From Bacteroides sp. (lineage in GTDB: Bacteria > Bacteroidota > Bacteroidia > Bacteroidales > Bacteroidaceae), in contig JAJQDI010000026.1 in assembly GCA_021202275.1 (NCBI GenBank), positions 1-64,000 of the forward strand: a DNA stretch of 64,000 bases, written 5' to 3'. The translations under genes were made by a program, and so were the position numbers. This document shows, piece by piece, positions 28,001-36,164 of this stretch. The notes beneath the pieces are model-generated. The model searched no databases. It worked only from the letters and a program-made list of their open reading frames with translations, and was not told the DNA's origin. Within the stretch, counting starts at the first letter, position 1. Each line of letters opens with the position of its first letter.

Positions 28001-28466
28001 GCTCTCTCCCTACCTGCCTGTATTGTTCGAACGGATGGAACTGACTGCTTCCGGTGGCTTTCGCGACAGCGACGCACAGGTAAAAGCCGCTTTCCTGATC
28101 CAGTATCTGGTCTGGGGAAATACCCTGTTTCCCGAAGCGGATCTCCTGCTCAATAAGGTATTGACAGGTCTTTCGCCCGCCGACCCGCTGCCACCGGAAT
28201 ATACCCTTTCCCCACAGGAAAAAGAGACGGCAGACGGCTTGCTGCGGGCGGTGTTGCAGCACTGGGACAAACTGAGTGGTACCTCTGTGGAAGGATTCCG
28301 GGAGAGCTTCCTCCAACGGGAAGGGAAATTGGAATACCTGCCCGATCAGGTACTCCTGACAGTAGAAAGCCGTGCCTACGATCTGTTGCTCGATACCGTT
28401 CCCTGGAGCTATCATCCGGTGCGGTGGTCGTGGATGGAAAAGCCTTTGGACGTAAAGTGGAGGTAG
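25035..28466 (+). CDS. eCIS tape measure protein (Pvc14/Afp14-like)
   Basis: 1143 residues from ATG 25035, whose ATGA overlaps the previous stop; an upstream ATG at 25008 is in frame but would overlap by 31 bases. The N-terminus (ARRFCGGWEAFCPQAVERVIEEVLRMYTTG, VAIEHVGLDLGVIPQAEFRELFPRRLRHALQEFL) is the CIS tape-measure pattern. The rest is almost all helices with repeated motifs of the kind RRxFLVSLLSGIAAHYNLSLADLLSYL and a low-complexity linker around residues 775-840 (SPDRQPSVRKTERPGATDTS). The end has LLSPYLPVLFERMEL and EKPLDVKWR, the usual C-terminus of the family. It sets particle length in homologues. Confidence 0.87.
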   Translation: MNRIDTLHMDLFTDDEVFARRFCGGWEAFCPQAVERVIEEVLRMYTTGPATVAIEHVGLDLGVIPQAEFRELFPRRLRHALQEFLNVYRAQTYSRIVSAGAGENTPDLLQALIHRLLHGSWPWQLPDHLRQMDVLFREVIRTSSDAFCRFLRQYGHYTSMQQRLVWYLRDAELEQGVRLLAPSEATFICGYVRWLRRKYEVRRRAGLRQTDHRHAVWMVVYGWLLRQHASHFHRRTFLMQTLSALAVRYNTSYGMLLRLVTEDIEHFSVRRAVPDGLFALLRELLHQQQQAEWRGDHRLLSRLYLQLSRQMRSDRTAVLTPSGHRALLSCLSQPGSCRLFLSALTDPEIFRLLAQVAPPESRFVGDTAGMLDRGRQEGLLQGKASGEFRLLKWQLIFPLLLDRRGRSGFDRRSFLVSLLSGIAAHYNLSLADLLSYLCLHLLPVMEVGRTLRHTLRDLYEAWVSLPHSSQEGEEPATAASCLRYLRSVAKHHRGVSVAAVPNAHWLRHLSSEEFRRTLVSRFTRAEWERLLAFLLPAGARPLASVLQALDHLSTYAPLRGRSLGELRQIHRMAFLSVWSRLSGSSFSYDLFLGEMLRELSAQYRLDRAGLLHHLCRQSVSASPDLPYVFYRLLRQVSRQEQRAWLALWSSSGTPEAFPVFPVDLAPGRASDFRQWEAVLQAFLISRPPERFSLSAARLRRKIRELAVDILWLQGERALSPREFLTALFHRLSAREPRLAHELWIWFLQEPAVAGSLQASPAAEGEAAAGRRVQGGVWLVTGSVENRPGAPADKPSVSPDRQPSVRKTERPGATDTSPCGRSRNLQRISEENRAASVRNIRRYFRQREWELFLLPEEETAGVGLSLLARDPDRLDWLAPVLDLFGRICALLPTAIQHRVASVQWDRYLAEMLTTGKGGSREELLFQLLGRLWQTMDTDDARRLWESLPPDPSSWMALARKSLSQFLSVAICEQEEGPEQACFVENAGAVLLSPYLPVLFERMELTASGGFRDSDAQVKAAFLIQYLVWGNTLFPEADLLLNKVLTGLSPADPLPPEYTLSPQEKETADGLLRAVLQHWDKLSGTSVEGFRESFLQREGKLEYLPDQVLLTVESRAYDLLLDTVPWSYHPVRWSWMEKPLDVKWR

Positions 28467-28518
28467 CGACTGGGCAGACCAGACTTTAAACAGAGGTCCT
28501 ATGTAAAAAAATATGTAA

Positions 28519-29838
28519 ATGAGAACAATGATTGAGTCTTTTACAGCATATCTTCGGCGAGTATTTACCCTATACTGGAATATCGCTGACCCCAAAAACG
28601 AGCGGGCAGCAGATCCTCATTTGTTTCTTTTTCCGCAGGAGTTGTCTCCTTTCCTCCCTCACGAAACCACGTTCGAAGAGCAAGTTGTTTTCCTTCTTGC
28701 CCTGATGCCCCACGCGGCTCCCGAGGTCTTAGATCCTTTTCTGATACAGGACCCCGACCTGAAACGTCCCTATACCCGTTTCGGGGGCTGGCGGGGAGAT
28801 TCGCATACCGGATTTCTGCCTACCGGGGAAACTGCGGTTTTTCTGCTCTCTGCGGGTGGGGCAGACAAGAGACAGGAGGTCTGCCGCCTGCTGGGTACGG
28901 AACATTGGTTCCATACCGACCATATCCTTCGTTGCGAAGGGCAGGGCCGGGGCGAACCCTTTCTCAGTGGAAGGCTGATTCTCTCGGAAGAGGTGCTTTC
29001 ACGTATCCTATATAATAAGGAGTATGAGCCCGGTTTCAGTACGGAGTTCCCTGCCCGCCGGATCACCACCTCGTTAGAGTGGAACGATCTGATCCTCCCG
29101 TATTACCTGCGGGAGGATCTCGAAGAGATCTGCCACTGGCTGTCCCACCAGCAGGAGATCCGGGAGCAGTGGGAACTGGGAAGGTGGCTGCGTCCCGGCT
29201 ATCGCTGCCTGTTCTACGGGCCGCCCGGTACCGGGAAAACCCTGACGGCTACTCTGCTGGGCAAGCGTATCGGGCGACCTGTCTACCGGGTAGACCTCTC
29301 GGCGGTGGTATCCAAATACATCGGAGAGACCGAGAAAAACCTGAGCCGCCTGTTCGACCGGGCCGGGCAGCACAACTGGATACTCTTTTTCGACGAGGCC
29401 GATGCCCTGTTCGGTACCCGTACCGAAGCGCGCTCTTCCAACGACCGGCACAGCAACCAGGAGACGGCCTATCTGTTGCAGCGTATCGAAGAATTTCCCG
29501 GTACAGTGTTGCTGGCTACCAATCTGAAAGACAATCTGGACGAAGCCTTTTTCCGCCGTTTCCAGTCGGCCCTGTATTTTCCCATGCCCGATGAAGAGGC
29601 CCGTTACCGCCTCTGGCAAGGCATGCTGCCCGCAGGTTGGCTGGGTGGTGAAGCCGAAGCCCTGCTGCGCGAGCTCTCGCGGCATCCGCTTTCCGGTGGC
29701 AGTATGGTGAATGTCTTGCGGAGTTGTGCCGTACGGCTACACGCTGCCGGGCAGCAGGAGGCCACTGCCGGATTGTTTAGAAATACCATAGAAAAAGAAC
29801 TGGAGAAAGAAGGTAAAATCGTTGCCGCGCAGTGGTGA
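28519..29838 (+). CDS. AAA+ ATPase of the eCIS (Pvc15/Afp15-like)
   Basis: 439 residues. Residues 1-200 are a helical N-terminal region. The AAA+ module has Walker A GPPGTGKT at 234-241, Walker B ILFFDEAD at 288-295, a sensor-1 stretch VLLATNLKDNLDEAF and the arginine-finger region FFRRFQSALYF. In PVC and AFP the ATPase is needed for assembly or cargo loading rather than for firing. Cytoplasmic. It is 52 bases after the tape-measure gene. A nearby second ATG (28528) is possible. Confidence 0.9.
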   Translation: MRTMIESFTAYLRRVFTLYWNIADPKNERAADPHLFLFPQELSPFLPHETTFEEQVVFLLALMPHAAPEVLDPFLIQDPDLKRPYTRFGGWRGDSHTGFLPTGETAVFLLSAGGADKRQEVCRLLGTEHWFHTDHILRCEGQGRGEPFLSGRLILSEEVLSRILYNKEYEPGFSTEFPARRITTSLEWNDLILPYYLREDLEEICHWLSHQQEIREQWELGRWLRPGYRCLFYGPPGTGKTLTATLLGKRIGRPVYRVDLSAVVSKYIGETEKNLSRLFDRAGQHNWILFFDEADALFGTRTEARSSNDRHSNQETAYLLQRIEEFPGTVLLATNLKDNLDEAFFRRFQSALYFPMPDEEARYRLWQGMLPAGWLGGEAEALLRELSRHPLSGGSMVNVLRSCAVRLHAAGQQEATAGLFRNTIEKELEKEGKIVAAQW

Positions 29839-29874
29839 CGGAAGCTCCTTTTCCTCCTGCAACCCCATAGTTAT

Positions 29875-31209
29875 ATGCAGCGTATGGAAACAAAAATACA
29901 TCGTTCCCGCATTCCTGTAGCGTTTGGACTGCTTACTTTCTGTTTGTGTCTGGTGTCGGGTGGGTTGTCTGCGCAGTCTGTTGATCCTTCTGCCGGAGAC
30001 TACATCTGGGAAGAGTACGGCTACGACTGGGAAGAACCCGTCGAACCGTTGATCCTGCGTGATACCATCTATGACACCTTGTATATCTCTACGGCAGAGG
30101 ATGTCACTTCCCGGCTGGGACTGACCTTCGACGAGTATGTACGTCGTTTCCTGGTGGCGGAAGAGGCGTTGGATACGGCAGACCTCTTCTCTCCGGAGAG
30201 CCTCTACCTGAATTACTTCCTGCCCCTGCTCCGTTCCACAGACGCCTTCTTCTCCCGCAGGTTGGTGGTACGTGAATATACGCTCTCCCCTTCCGATTTC
30301 CGGGCCAGGTTGCAACTTACCGAACTTCCTTATTTCCCGCCCCATATCGCGGAAGGTGTACCGCTGGATGTGATGCTTACCTGCTACGGGGAAGAGGCCA
30401 CCACACAGCTTCTGCACTCTCCTGCCGCGATAGAGGCTGCCCTGGAACAGTTGTTTGCTTCGGTCTGTTTTTCCCGCAAACCCATCCAGGGGGTCAATCT
30501 CTATTTCCCCGACTACAACTTCCGCAACAAACGGCAGATGGCACAACTCATCAAGTCGGTCAGCTTAGTAACAGACAGCATGCGTGTGGCCTCTATCCGT
30601 GGCATGAAACTCTACGTCACCTTCGACCGCCAGGCAGGGTTGCGGCACCGCGATTTCCTGTGTTGCCTCACCCAGATGGCAGATAGTGTGTTGCTGCTGG
30701 ATCGCCATCACGAACTCTATACCTTCCCGGTCATCGAAGTGATCGACCACGCGGATGCCGGGGCACTTTCCGTACCGGCAAAGATCCGCAACCAGTTGTA
30801 CCTGGCACGCTACCGTACCGGGGCATTCCCGGAGGTGAGTGCCGACGAATTCCGCTTTTCCGATCTGCGCGCGGTGATGTACAGCGATTATCCCGACAAT
30901 GTGTGGCAGAGATATTTCTGGGGCCTGATTGGTATCTTACTGATCCTGCTCGCCTTCGGATTGGTATACCGTTTTTCTCCTGAATTCGCTTACCGGGTCA
31001 ACAGCAACTTAGAGTATATGCTCGCCCTGTTGGTCATGGTCTTGCTGGAGTTCTACCTGTTGCTCTTCGCCATATTTGAAGGGATGTCCAAAGACGATGT
31101 CTTCACCTTTGGTGAGAACAACCGCAACACCCTGCTGTTGATGCCTCTGCTGTTCCTGTTTCTCTTGCCGGGGGTACGTGCCCTGCGCCGCCGGCGCAAA
31201 CTGCCGTGA
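29875..31209 (+). CDS. eCIS-linked membrane protein of unknown function
   Basis: 444 residues. Signal peptide IPVAFGLLTFCLCLVSGGLSAQ, then about 330 residues outside the cytoplasm with acidic repeats WEEYGYDWEEPVEPL and a soluble alpha/beta region (VNLYFPDYNFRNKRQMAQLI, IRGMKLYVTFDRQ). The C-terminus has three hydrophobic segments: YFWGLIGILLILLAFGLVY, MLALLVMVLLEFYLLLFAIF and LLLMPLLFLFLLPGV, ending RRRRKLP. So it is an inner-membrane protein with a large periplasmic domain. It is 36 bases after the ATPase gene and is the last gene of the run. Possible roles: anchoring the particle to the membrane or helping its release; none is shown. Confidence 0.65.
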   Translation: MQRMETKIHRSRIPVAFGLLTFCLCLVSGGLSAQSVDPSAGDYIWEEYGYDWEEPVEPLILRDTIYDTLYISTAEDVTSRLGLTFDEYVRRFLVAEEALDTADLFSPESLYLNYFLPLLRSTDAFFSRRLVVREYTLSPSDFRARLQLTELPYFPPHIAEGVPLDVMLTCYGEEATTQLLHSPAAIEAALEQLFASVCFSRKPIQGVNLYFPDYNFRNKRQMAQLIKSVSLVTDSMRVASIRGMKLYVTFDRQAGLRHRDFLCCLTQMADSVLLLDRHHELYTFPVIEVIDHADAGALSVPAKIRNQLYLARYRTGAFPEVSADEFRFSDLRAVMYSDYPDNVWQRYFWGLIGILLILLAFGLVYRFSPEFAYRVNSNLEYMLALLVMVLLEFYLLLFAIFEGMSKDDVFTFGENNRNTLLLMPLLFLFLLPGVRALRRRRKLP

Positions 31210-31211
31210 GG

Positions 31212-31688
31212 AAGTTTTGGGTTTTAAGTTATGAGTGATAAGTTTTGAGTAGATGTTCATCATTCATTGTATACATACTGCTCCGGTGCCCCGTAGAGAC
31301 GCACGGCGTGCGTCTCCGCATACCGAATGGAAAGGTATATACCAGGCGGAGTCATTTTTTATTGGACCTGCATCGGGGAGACGTATACGATTTATTGTGT
31401 CTGCATCGGGGAGTCACACGCACTTCATGGGACCTGCACCGCGGAGACGCACGCCGTGCGTCTCTACAGGTCATCCCTTTCTCTGCAGACAGAATAGGAG
31501 AGATGGATGTGATGGGGATATGTTCACAAATAAATAGTATACCGTATCTCTACAGGACAACGGAATAGAAGTTATAAATTTTAAGTTCTAAGTGGTAAGT
31601 GGTTCTGCATGTTGTGTTACAGATCCTACACAACATCCCGGAACTTATAACTCATAACTTACAACTCAAAACTTATCACTTAAAACTT
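31212..31688. mobile_element. MITE-like dispersed element B with AAGTTTTGAG outer repeats
   Basis: Inner arms GTAGAGACGCACGGCGTGCG... at 31293-31319 and its inverse at 31441-31467 (27 bases, perfect). Between them the text TGCATCGGGGAGAC and TGCACCGCGGAGAC recurs about every 35-40 bases. Outside lie AAGTTTTGAGT-type units, forward at 31212-31250 and mostly inverted at 31640-31688. Same plan as element A (arms inside arms) with different outer text. No gene inside; it fills the space between the eCIS and the HTH gene. Confidence 0.6.
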
Positions 31689-31906
31689 CCCATCGCTTTT
31701 TCGTTCTGTAGCCATGCCTGTCGGTTCTCTTCAGCCAGTCTCAGGGCCACTGCTATGACCTTTTCTTTATAGCCCGAACGGCTGCAATGTTTGCCATTCA
31801 TTATATTATGTACTGTGCCGACCGAGCAGCCGATCTCTCTGGCAATTCGTTTTTCATATCCGGGAGGCAGATTGCATTTCAGTGAGGATAAAGTGTCTGT
31901 ATTCAT
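31676..31906 (-). CDS. Small helix-turn-helix protein
   Basis: 76 residues. YEKRIAREIGCSVGTVHNIMNGKHC reads as a helix-turn-helix with a recognition helix SVGTVHNIMNG, followed by a helix KEKVIAVALRLAEENRQAWLQ. Likely DNA-binding. Divergent from the S24 repressor gene, with 223 bases between, an arrangement typical of phage-like Cro/CI pairs. The product may oppose the repressor (inference). Confidence 0.6.
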   Translation of the reverse strand: MNTDTLSSLKCNLPPGYEKRIAREIGCSVGTVHNIMNGKHCSRSGYKEKVIAVALRLAEENRQAWLQNEKAMGSFK

Positions 31907-32071
31907 AGTGTTTCTATTTTTGTAAGTTTCTTTTTCCTGGTTCCGCTTTTATCTTCTCTGGTTTCTTTTCGGACAATTATCCTGAAACCTGTTACAATTG
32001 CTTATTGTGTTGATTTTTTGTCCCGATTTATTTGCTTATCCTTGCGGATTGTCTTAACTTTATACTGCAAA

Positions 32072-32099
32072 TATAGAAATATTTTCTATAAATATAGAA
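32072..32099. promoter_or_regulatory. Operator upstream of the S24 repressor
   Basis: TATAGAAATATTTTCTATA (32072-32090) is an almost perfect palindrome, followed by a further half-site TATAGAA (32093-32099). It sits 31 bases before the repressor start, in the divergent gap shared with the small HTH gene, and is a good candidate for repressor binding. Confidence 0.5.
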
Positions 32100-32129
32100 C
32101 CAAGTGTAGACAAAAATGTTATTCATATC

Positions 32130-32783
32130 ATGGAGCAGCCCGAAAAGATAAAAACCGTTAAAGAGAGACTTCTTTATTTTATCAAGCAATACCTGCGTAT
32201 ATCCGTACGTCAGTTTGAAACAGCCTGTGGTCTCAGCAATGGATTTGTTTCCAAGAACCGTGCTGTCATTCGCCCGGTTAATGTAGAATTAATTTCTAAG
32301 CGTTTTCCTCAGATCAATCCCAAATGGCTCGAAACCGGTGAAGGAGAGATGTTACGTAACGAATACAACGGAGAAGTTGTGGAGAAAGATCTGCCCTATT
32401 ACGATGTAGATATCATTAAAAATTTTGATCAGATTGCCCATGATTGCGATGTAGACCCTACGTATTACATGCATATACCCGCTTTTTACAATTGCGACTG
32501 TGCCGTACCTGTATTTGGCCGTTCCATGATCCCCGATATCAATGATGGTGCAACCGTTGCTCTGAAAGAGATCTCTATCGATTCTTTATTGCCCAGAGAA
32601 GCCTATGTGATTGTTACGAAAGAGTATCGCACCGTGAAATATGTACGTACCTGTCCGGAAGATCCCTCCAAACTGCGATTAGTGCCCAGAAACTTAGAGG
32701 AATTTGACGAATCGTTGATAGACCGGGACCAGATCCAGCGTCTGTTCCTGATAAAAGGTGTCATTACCCATAAAGTCATCTGA
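32130..32783 (+). CDS. S24-family (LexA/CI-like) transcriptional repressor
   Basis: 217 residues. N-terminal XRE-type helix-turn-helix: YLRISVRQFETACGLSNGFVSKN, then INPKWLETGEGEML, the usual end of such domains. The C-terminal half is a peptidase S24 fold with the self-cleavage Ser132 in VFGRSMIPDINDGA and the general-base Lys170 in YRTVKYV, 38 residues apart as in LexA-type proteins. Many relatives are inactivated by RecA-driven self-cleavage on DNA damage. It lies just past the eCIS and may tie expression of the neighbourhood to stress; this is inference. Confidence 0.85.
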   Translation: MEQPEKIKTVKERLLYFIKQYLRISVRQFETACGLSNGFVSKNRAVIRPVNVELISKRFPQINPKWLETGEGEMLRNEYNGEVVEKDLPYYDVDIIKNFDQIAHDCDVDPTYYMHIPAFYNCDCAVPVFGRSMIPDINDGATVALKEISIDSLLPREAYVIVTKEYRTVKYVRTCPEDPSKLRLVPRNLEEFDESLIDRDQIQRLFLIKGVITHKVI

Positions 32784-33744
32784 GTATCGGACCCTCTTCT
32801 GTGCCGGAAGGCAACCAGCGGTTCCTCCAGGGTAGTACATCGGATAAGAGGGCATACAACACCGTTTATCCCTTTCGCCCTGCCGGGTATACCGGAAGGC
32901 CAGGCGCGGACCGGAAGTAGGGTCACTCCACCTATCAGGAGCCTGGCCGCGTTTTCCGCGGGATCTGTACAGGCCCCTGATAAGTACTTATTTTTCCGAA
33001 GCCTGTTCCCGGGTGTACTTCCTGAGCCGAACCTGTGTATAACTGATTATTCCCTCTCTTCCTGTTCCCCTGTTCCGGGACTGCGGCAGGCATTCTCCTC
33101 TCTGTAGCTCCCCTACCAGTCAGTACTACGTATGGCACCGTTTCCCATCTTATCTTTTTGGGTTGTATGATGCTTTGGGATCACCCCTGTTTGTGATACA
33201 TCCCGTCCCGTTTTATTTTCTACAGGAGAAACAAAGAAGGGTATCAGTTTCTGAAAGATATCCATCAGACAGGCCATTCTGAATAAGTTCTGAATACATA
33301 TACCTTCCTTTGCATTCTTGTTTCGTTATTAGAAAATAAATGGAATGCTGATTTTCTGTTACAGGAACAAATATATCCACTCTCTGCTTTATCTTTGCCG
33401 GACTAAATAAAACCGGCGGGTTTGTCGACACTGGCGGTGTAGAGACAAGTAAGTAGAGTAATCCATTTACCTGAGTAAAGAAAAATGATATATACAGAAC
33501 AAAGACTATAACAACAAACCTGAACTTTATCGAATGCGAATTTAAAAAAAGATCCCGGAGCTTTTTTTGTCAGAGCATCCATATAAAATTACCCTTAGAA
33601 TTTATTGGTTATTCAAATAAGAAGAATATGCGGTGTAAGTACCCATACTCTTCCGGATACAACACGCGTGATCTCCGGATCACGACGCGTAGGAACGCAA
33701 ATGCGACAACTCAGTATATTTTAGTTACACATAAATTTAACAGA
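32784..33744 (+). promoter_or_regulatory. About 960-bp gap before a fimbrillin gene
   Basis: No gene seen. A -7 box TATCTTTG is at 33390-33397, which implies a leader of about 350 bases for the fimbrillin. Within the leader a hairpin CGTGATC/GATCACG with a 4-base loop lies at 33667-33684. GGCCAGGCGCGG near 32900 and CCTGGCC near 32943 could pair, perhaps as the repressor-gene terminator. Confidence 0.35.
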
Positions 33745-34596
33745 ATGAAAATTAGAATGTTATTGTTTGGGATGCTGAGCTCCCTGTTTTTTGTAGCATG
33801 CGACAAAAACGACGATACACCCGTGAATCCGGGTGAAGAGCAGGAAACGAAGAGTGTATTCCTGCGTTTTGAAGCGGGAAGTGTGTCCCGGACGCGCTCG
33901 GTAGAACACAATTCCGGAGGTACAAAAGCGGCTCTTTCCTCTGCCCTGATCTATTTCGTAGGTGGGGAAGCCGATCCGAAAGTCTATGCGGTACGTACCG
34001 TAGGAGGAGCCGGATCAGATGCTACCATAGAAGAGATCACCCGGGATGGCGGTAAAGAATTCAAAGGCATTCCTTTGGATGTGAAGGTGGTGTATGTAGT
34101 GGGTAACCACGACTCCGCGGACCAGACGGGAGCATATGCGGCGTTCCCCACTGCCAAAGGTACTCCGCTTTCGGAAATTGAAGCAACCCTGCTGCGTATC
34201 GAACAGGTGAACTATCCCTCGTATGGCTCGCAAGCCCAGGGATTGGCAGCCTTGTTGTATGGCAGCGGCAACGTAGATACCCGTCAGAATGAAAGCCTAG
34301 AAACAGAGCACTACGCACATGTGAGGGTGTCTCCGGTCAATGCCCGCATCGAACTGGACGAACTGGCCTATACCGGCAACCTGACCTCTTTTACCCTGGA
34401 TGGTATTTTCATCAACAACTTCTATTCCGTAGCCGATCTGGGACTGTCAGATTTTGCTCAGGCCCATCTGGTGAACAACGGTTCGGATACCGATGCGTAT
34501 CAGATCGGTGGAAATGAGTTTGCTTATACCAACTACTCTACGATGTTTGATGAGGTAGGAGAGGCTGTGACCGTAACCGGGAAAAAGCAAGTATGA
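33745..34596 (+). CDS. FimA/Mfa-family fimbrillin, N-terminal part (frameshifted)
   Basis: Start at 33745 (MKIRMLLFGMLSSLFFVAC) chosen because it opens a lipoprotein signal; the upstream extension has none. The body (VFLRFEAGSVSRTRSVEHN, LIYFVGG, PLDVKVVYVVGNHDS, YAHVRVSPVNARIELDEL) is fimbrillin-like. SRTRS near residue 48 may be the maturation site. At a run of five A (34582-34586) the frame ends in TGKKQV-stop; with six A it would go on as TGKKASMKPATGSTW in the frame of 34593-34913. Confidence 0.75.
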   Translation: MKIRMLLFGMLSSLFFVACDKNDDTPVNPGEEQETKSVFLRFEAGSVSRTRSVEHNSGGTKAALSSALIYFVGGEADPKVYAVRTVGGAGSDATIEEITRDGGKEFKGIPLDVKVVYVVGNHDSADQTGAYAAFPTAKGTPLSEIEATLLRIEQVNYPSYGSQAQGLAALLYGSGNVDTRQNESLETEHYAHVRVSPVNARIELDELAYTGNLTSFTLDGIFINNFYSVADLGLSDFAQAHLVNNGSDTDAYQIGGNEFAYTNYSTMFDEVGEAVTVTGKKQV

Positions 34597-34913
34597 AACC
34601 TGCTACAGGCAGCACCTGGGCCTATCAGGTCTTTGGCCAGGCGCCTCAGGTAGCACATCTCATCGTGAAGTTTACGGATGTGGTAGATCACAACGGTAAA
34701 GATCAGGCCGATCAGTACCTGACCGTAAAAGGGTTCCGGGATATGAACGGCGATGAGCTCTCTACGCTGGAACCGGGGAAGGTATACCGTATGAAGACAC
34801 TGGCTTTCGACGACTCTCACCTGGAAATTATTCCGGAACCGGACATGGTCTCTATCTGGGTAACCGTAGAGGTTCTCGACTGGGTAGAAGTAGAAGTAAA
34901 ACCCATTATTTGA
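34593..34913 (+). CDS. Fimbrillin, C-terminal part (after frameshift)
   Basis: Continues the fimbrillin above: STWAYQVFGQAPQVAHLIVKFTDV and the final VSIWVTVEVLDWVEVEVKP. The last stretch matches the ends of the major fimbrillin at 5129-6502 (ITVEVLDWFKVEQ), the strand used in pilus polymerisation, so this half is needed for assembly. As sequenced it lacks an export signal of its own. Confidence 0.75.
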   Translation: MKPATGSTWAYQVFGQAPQVAHLIVKFTDVVDHNGKDQADQYLTVKGFRDMNGDELSTLEPGKVYRMKTLAFDDSHLEIIPEPDMVSIWVTVEVLDWVEVEVKPII

Positions 34914-35121
34914 TTTACGAGGTACAGGTTTACGATGTACGGGGGGAGCATACAAGGCAGATAGAGATCGGAAGTGAAGATCAGACAAATGATGGGTATA
35001 CAGGACTGTCCGTAAGTACATAGAACTACTCATCAGAAGGAATTTCATCTATCCGGATCTTTAGCTGTTGATCAGATAGTATGCTCTGTTCATCGTACAT
35101 CCGTACATCGTACATATTCTT

Positions 35122-36015
35122 ATGTCAAAGATCAACAAAATAATCCTTGTATGTTTCACACTTTTTGTTCTGCTGACGGCATGTATCAGAGAAGACCTGA
35201 GCCAGTGTCCGTTGTCCTGGAATGTAGATCTTTCTTTTCTCTATTACGGAGACGGAGAGGAGGATATTTTTCCGAGTAAGGTAGAACGGGTCACTGTTTA
35301 TATCATGGACGACTCTTACGGTAGTATCCGCAGGTACGAGGTCGGTAAGAATGAACTGAATACCCGTCAGGGGATACAGGTGCAACTTCCGCAGGGAGCG
35401 TATCACGCGGTTTGTTGGGGAAATGTCTGGAGGGCCGGAGAAGAATTTCATTCCAAAGAAATACAGGAACTGACCGATTATCTGCTGGTACACGGCGAAG
35501 ACGGGAAAGAGATCACAACGATGGATCCTCTCTATTATGGACGCGTATCTTTCCGGGTGGATGCAAAAGGGACTGTGACCGAAACTGTCACTTTTGCTTC
35601 CGCCCATATCGATATGGAGATCCATATCAGAGGTTGGGAACATCTTTTTCCCCGGGAGGAGGAGATGCCGCAGGTAGAGATCACCGGGCTTTCCACCCGA
35701 TACGATTTCTCTATGGATCTTTCAGGAGAGCCGGGTGTGGTATGGCCTGTATTGGAAAAGGACGGAGAGGAGATTCTTTCCGGATATTTCAGCCTGTTGC
35801 GGTTCCCGGATGAAAATCCCATTGAAATACATATCAGACAGAAAAAAGAGGAGATCTTCTATACATTAAGTTTGCAGAGCTTTATGGAAACCAACCAGAT
35901 CCGTGTGGAAGGGATCCATGAAATAACGATCCCTGTTTATTTCTCTTTCGGATCTCACGGCGTGGAAGTGGGGGTCGATCCCTGGGATTCCGTGCCCGTA
36001 CAGCCGGATCTGTGA
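35122..36015 (+). CDS. FimB/Mfa2-family fimbrial anchor lipoprotein
   Basis: 297 residues, lipobox LLTAC, then IREDLSQCPLSWNVDLSFLYYGDGE, the acidic/Cys start of FimB/Mfa2 anchors. It continues with VERVTVYIMDDSYGSIRRYEV, LPQGAYHAVCWGN (the family's G.Y..v.WgN strand) and FASAHIDMEIHIRGW. Role by family: outer-membrane anchor of the pilus made from the fimbrillin just upstream. The 208-bp gap before it holds TACGATGTACG-type short repeats also seen in element A. Confidence 0.83.
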   Translation: MSKINKIILVCFTLFVLLTACIREDLSQCPLSWNVDLSFLYYGDGEEDIFPSKVERVTVYIMDDSYGSIRRYEVGKNELNTRQGIQVQLPQGAYHAVCWGNVWRAGEEFHSKEIQELTDYLLVHGEDGKEITTMDPLYYGRVSFRVDAKGTVTETVTFASAHIDMEIHIRGWEHLFPREEEMPQVEITGLSTRYDFSMDLSGEPGVVWPVLEKDGEEILSGYFSLLRFPDENPIEIHIRQKKEEIFYTLSLQSFMETNQIRVEGIHEITIPVYFSFGSHGVEVGVDPWDSVPVQPDL

Positions 36016-36164
36016 CCCGGAAGAACAGCTGCCGGGAGGCAACCAAACAGATTGCCTGTTCCAGTTGTTATAATCGGGCGGAAGTTTGTTTTTCCGGATG
36101 CTCCCGTGAAAAAGCTGTCACCGGGAAAAGCCTGTAAGGTATAGTTTTATAGAATGAAAAAGGT

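Noticed and set aside
11710..31209. Type VI secretion system
   Set aside because: No TssJ/L/M membrane complex or ClpV gene is present, while DUF4255, DUF5908, LysM and Pvc15-type ATPase genes mark an eCIS.
11710..31209. Prophage
   Set aside because: No capsid, portal, terminase, integrase or lysis genes; only tail-like genes are present.
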